Source: Weimeria sp002480925 (GTDB lineage Bacteria > Bacillota > Clostridia > Lachnospirales > Lachnospiraceae). Taken from it: a stretch of DNA of 35,162 nucleotides. How positions within the stretch are numbered: the stretch's first letter is position 1; each line of letters opens with the position of its first letter. Below the pieces are notes generated by a model. It had not been told where the DNA came from. It did not search any database and was given only the letters and a program-made list of their open reading frames with translations. This document shows positions 33,237 through 35,162 of this stretch, in pieces. The position numbers and the translations under genes are program-made. The DNA is taken from assembly GCF_052064335.1 (NCBI RefSeq), contig NZ_JBQHVU010000021.1:1-35162 (forward strand), read 5' to 3'.

Positions 33237-34523
33237 TTCAAATATCTTTGATACTCTTTCGAAGATGTTCTCTTCGCCTTCAAGACGCAATTCGTGCAGC
33301 ATACTCATGCCTTTGCAGAGATAAGCGATGCTTTCAAAGCTGCGGAAAGATACTGCCTGAGCCTGTTTCCTTTTATAGGCACGCAGAAACCTCTCGGCGA
33401 CATTGTTTGTCGTCGGGACTCTTAGATCATGAAGAAACAGCAGATGATAATCTTTGTATTTCTTCAATCGTTTGTATAGATTGAAGCCATCCCTGTAATA
33501 CGGCGATGGCGGCTCGTACTCGTATTCCTTTTCCGCTGTTTCGAGTACTTCATCATATCGGCGTTCGTATTCTTTGACCGCCTCCTCATCAGGTTCGGTG
33601 GAATCATCAAGTGTGTTGCGGTAATGGACCATTTCCTGAATCAGCTCCCGCATCTGCTTGTTCCACGTCAGGTTCGGCTCATTATCTATGCTGTCTTTCA
33701 GGTATCTGAGAACATGAGCAGAGCATTCCTGATGATCTGAGCCATAGCTGTAAAAGGTTGCCTCGTGATCGTGGACAAGGATTCCCTGATAGTCCTCGAC
33801 AACTGTGCCTTTTACTCCTTTATGGCCTTTGTTTTCACGGGCAAAATACAGTGCTTTGCCGTCTGGTTCCGCACAGATAAAAACGAAAGCACTATTACCA
33901 TTGACTCTGGCATTTGTGCAGTCTGTATGAAGCACCGGAGTAAGGAGCAGATCAGCAAAAGTTTTTTTAAATTCAGCGTCAGACTTTTCGGCAAAAGTCC
34001 TGCTGAGTTTATTGATCATGCCTTTTGAAATGTTAAGCCTGTCACTGGTCAGATCTGACAGAAAACGACGGCACTTGTCGATGGAAGTGCAGCAGTCGTT
34101 ATTCAGAAGATAAAGAAAACCCTTGACGGATCCGCCGTAATTCACATCGTCTACAACACCTTCCGGAAAAGCAGCGTGAGCATGCTCTCCGGTTTTGGAG
34201 TTATAGTAAACGTCAGCATGATACTCTTTGACATCAATGACCATGTGGATGTTTACAAGCTGTTTTACGATCTCTTTTCCAGTTGGCTTGAAATCTGTGT
34301 CAGTCAGGATCTCTTCAGGAGGATCAAGATGAACCACCTCTGTCGGAGTCTGCATTTTTCTGGCATGATGCGGATGACCTGGTTGTCCGCCAGGTTTCCT
34401 GCCTGATTTTTCACGGCTGTTGGAGATCTTTTTGTGATTTACTGATCTTGAAGAAGGAATAGATGAGTTCTCATAGTCTCTGTTGATCTGTGCGTGAGAT
34501 ACAGTACATGCATCGCCAAACGG
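33234..34523 (-). pseudogene. IS66-family transposase (TnpC), N-terminally truncated
   Basis: The frame is open from a TGA at 34524-34526 down to 33234. It begins inside the usual NSSIPSSRS then GRKPGGQPGHPHHARK zinc-ribbon region and runs through the DDE core (LLTPVLHTDCTNARVNGNS, GILVHDHEATFYSYG, QECSAHVLRYL, RVPTTNNVAERFLRAYKRKQ). The first ATG is only at 34355. The normal N-terminal coiled coil and the tnpA/tnpB genes are absent, so the element was cut near 34525 where an unrelated plus-strand gene begins. Translation from an internal start is possible but would be inactive. Confidence 0.85.
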
Positions 34524-34566
34524 TCAATCTGGAATGTGAAGATGGAAAATTAAAGGAGATTACTGA

Positions 34567-34866
34567 ATGGTAAAACTATCGACTAATTCTTATATAGATG
34601 CTCTGAATGATGTGTTAAAGAGCCGTTTCCCTGCCAATACTTTCTCGCTGAATGGCTATCAGGAATGTTCTACCTGTATGCAGTTCATGGATGGTAACTG
34701 GGTGATATTTGATGGTGAAAGAGGGAATAGATATGACGAGATTTACTGCGATACCATCCTACAGGCCTGCCTTGCTTTTATCCGCCGCATGACCCATAGG
34801 AAAGATGATATATCTGCTATGGAGAATGAACTTAATGAGAATATCTCTGCTGAGAAGATTGCTTAA
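34567..34866 (+). CDS. Small protein resembling immunity proteins (Imm59-like)
   Basis: 99 residues, cytoplasmic. The central NWVIFDGERGNRYDEIYC with following ILQACLAFIRRM recalls the W-x-V...ERG...AC pattern of Imm59-type immunity proteins of polymorphic toxin systems; this is a memory-based, tentative match. AAAGGAG lies 8 bases before ATG 34567. No toxin gene is adjacent in the window, so it would be an orphan immunity gene, as is common in accessory regions. Confidence 0.5.
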   Translation: MVKLSTNSYIDALNDVLKSRFPANTFSLNGYQECSTCMQFMDGNWVIFDGERGNRYDEIYCDTILQACLAFIRRMTHRKDDISAMENELNENISAEKIA

Positions 34867-34917
34867 TAAAAAAAATCAGAAAACCGGAATGGCTGGTCTT
34901 ACTTCATAAGCATAGAA

Positions 34918-34957
34918 ATAGAGAGAAGCAGGTGCGAACCATCGTTCTTCTCTCTAT
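34918..34957. other. Hairpin downstream of immunity-like gene
   Basis: ATAGAGAGAAG (34918-34928) pairs with CTTCTCTCTAT (34947-34957). No strong T-run follows, so termination is uncertain. The rest of 34867-35110 holds nothing recognisable. Confidence 0.45.
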
Positions 34958-35109
34958 CTGTAATTTATCACAAATTATTATAGTATTATTTTTGTAAATC
35001 TCTCCTGAGTACATATAAAAAGAATTATTGCGGTTGCTAACAATACAATAACTCAAACTTCGCACTTTAAAAAGTGCCTTTGTACCTTGAAAAATCAATA
35101 AAAAGTGGC

Positions 35110-35162
35110 AATTAAAAAGGCAGAATCGCCTTATATCTGGTATAATAGTTTCGACCAAAAAA
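35110..35162 (+). promoter_or_regulatory. Extended -10 promoter at the window edge, possible next IS
   Basis: AAGGC/GCCTT forms a small hairpin and TGGTATAATAG (35138-35148) is an extended -10, the same pairing of hairpin and TGGTATAAT seen in the left end of the IS1634-type element. A gene probably starts just beyond the window. Confidence 0.4.

Noticed and set aside
34904..34957. Rho-independent terminator
   Set aside because: A good stem but no T-run on either side; kept only as a hairpin.
34904..35158. 84-codon minus-strand frame at the right edge
   Set aside because: AT-rich, no ribosome site, crosses a hairpin and a promoter-like region on the other strand.

Overview
The window looks like chromosomal plus accessory DNA of a Lachnospiraceae-type Clostridia bacterium from a gut or rumen setting. 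This is an inference from strong AGGAGG-type ribosome sites, moderate GC, the FeoA-FeoB fusion, Cache and four-helix chemoreceptors, a large secreted beta-glucanase and the mix of IS families (IS3, IS66, IS110, IS1634). No rRNA, tRNA or CRISPR array was seen.

Positions 1-18039 are mostly housekeeping and carbohydrate genes. A BirA-like protein that has lost its ligase signature residues lies upstream of a fused feoAB ferrous-iron transporter. A convergent ZIP metal transporter follows, then a cytidine deaminase/EamA transporter pair. Next, on the minus strand, come a chemoreceptor, a solute-binding lipoprotein and a 1194-residue GH16 glucanase, which together suggest glucan sensing and degradation. 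An iron alcohol dehydrogenase, a secreted protein, a RelB/DinJ antitoxin with a frameshifted toxin and a clear promoter/operator, a membrane-linked XRE regulator and two GNAT acetyltransferases complete this part.

Positions 18060-25935 are a graveyard of mobile DNA around a few live genes. It holds an ORF6N-domain gene with matching perfect or near-perfect palindromes inside it and at its stop codon, an IS3 element with two disabling mutations, a degenerate 68-bp tandem repeat, an internally deleted IS110 transposase, gene stubs, and a Cache-domain chemoreceptor bracketed by two copies of a 31-bp GGGGACGGTTCT repeat.

Positions 25994-29043 hold the most exciting system. A PBECR4-like putative nuclease is preceded on its own strand by a consensus-like promoter, two 30-nt RNA repeats that fold into the same bulged hairpin with compensatory base changes, a third degenerate hairpin, and a UUCG-capped terminator. 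This is the architecture of a type III (RNA antitoxin) toxin-antitoxin system, but with a toxin that does not look like ToxN. An IS1634-family element has inserted beside it and is flanked by a 53-bp direct repeat that duplicates the antitoxin promoter, in keeping with the very long target duplications known for IS1634.

Positions 29044-35162 look like the remains of an integrative element: nested inverted repeats, an ORF6N pseudogene with one nonsense codon, a DUF6462/excisionase-like gene and a RinA/ArpU-like regulator without an integrase. A three-gene operon of unknown function with a perfect consensus promoter follows, then an N-terminally truncated IS66 transposase, an orphan immunity-like protein and, at the edge, what may be the start of another IS.
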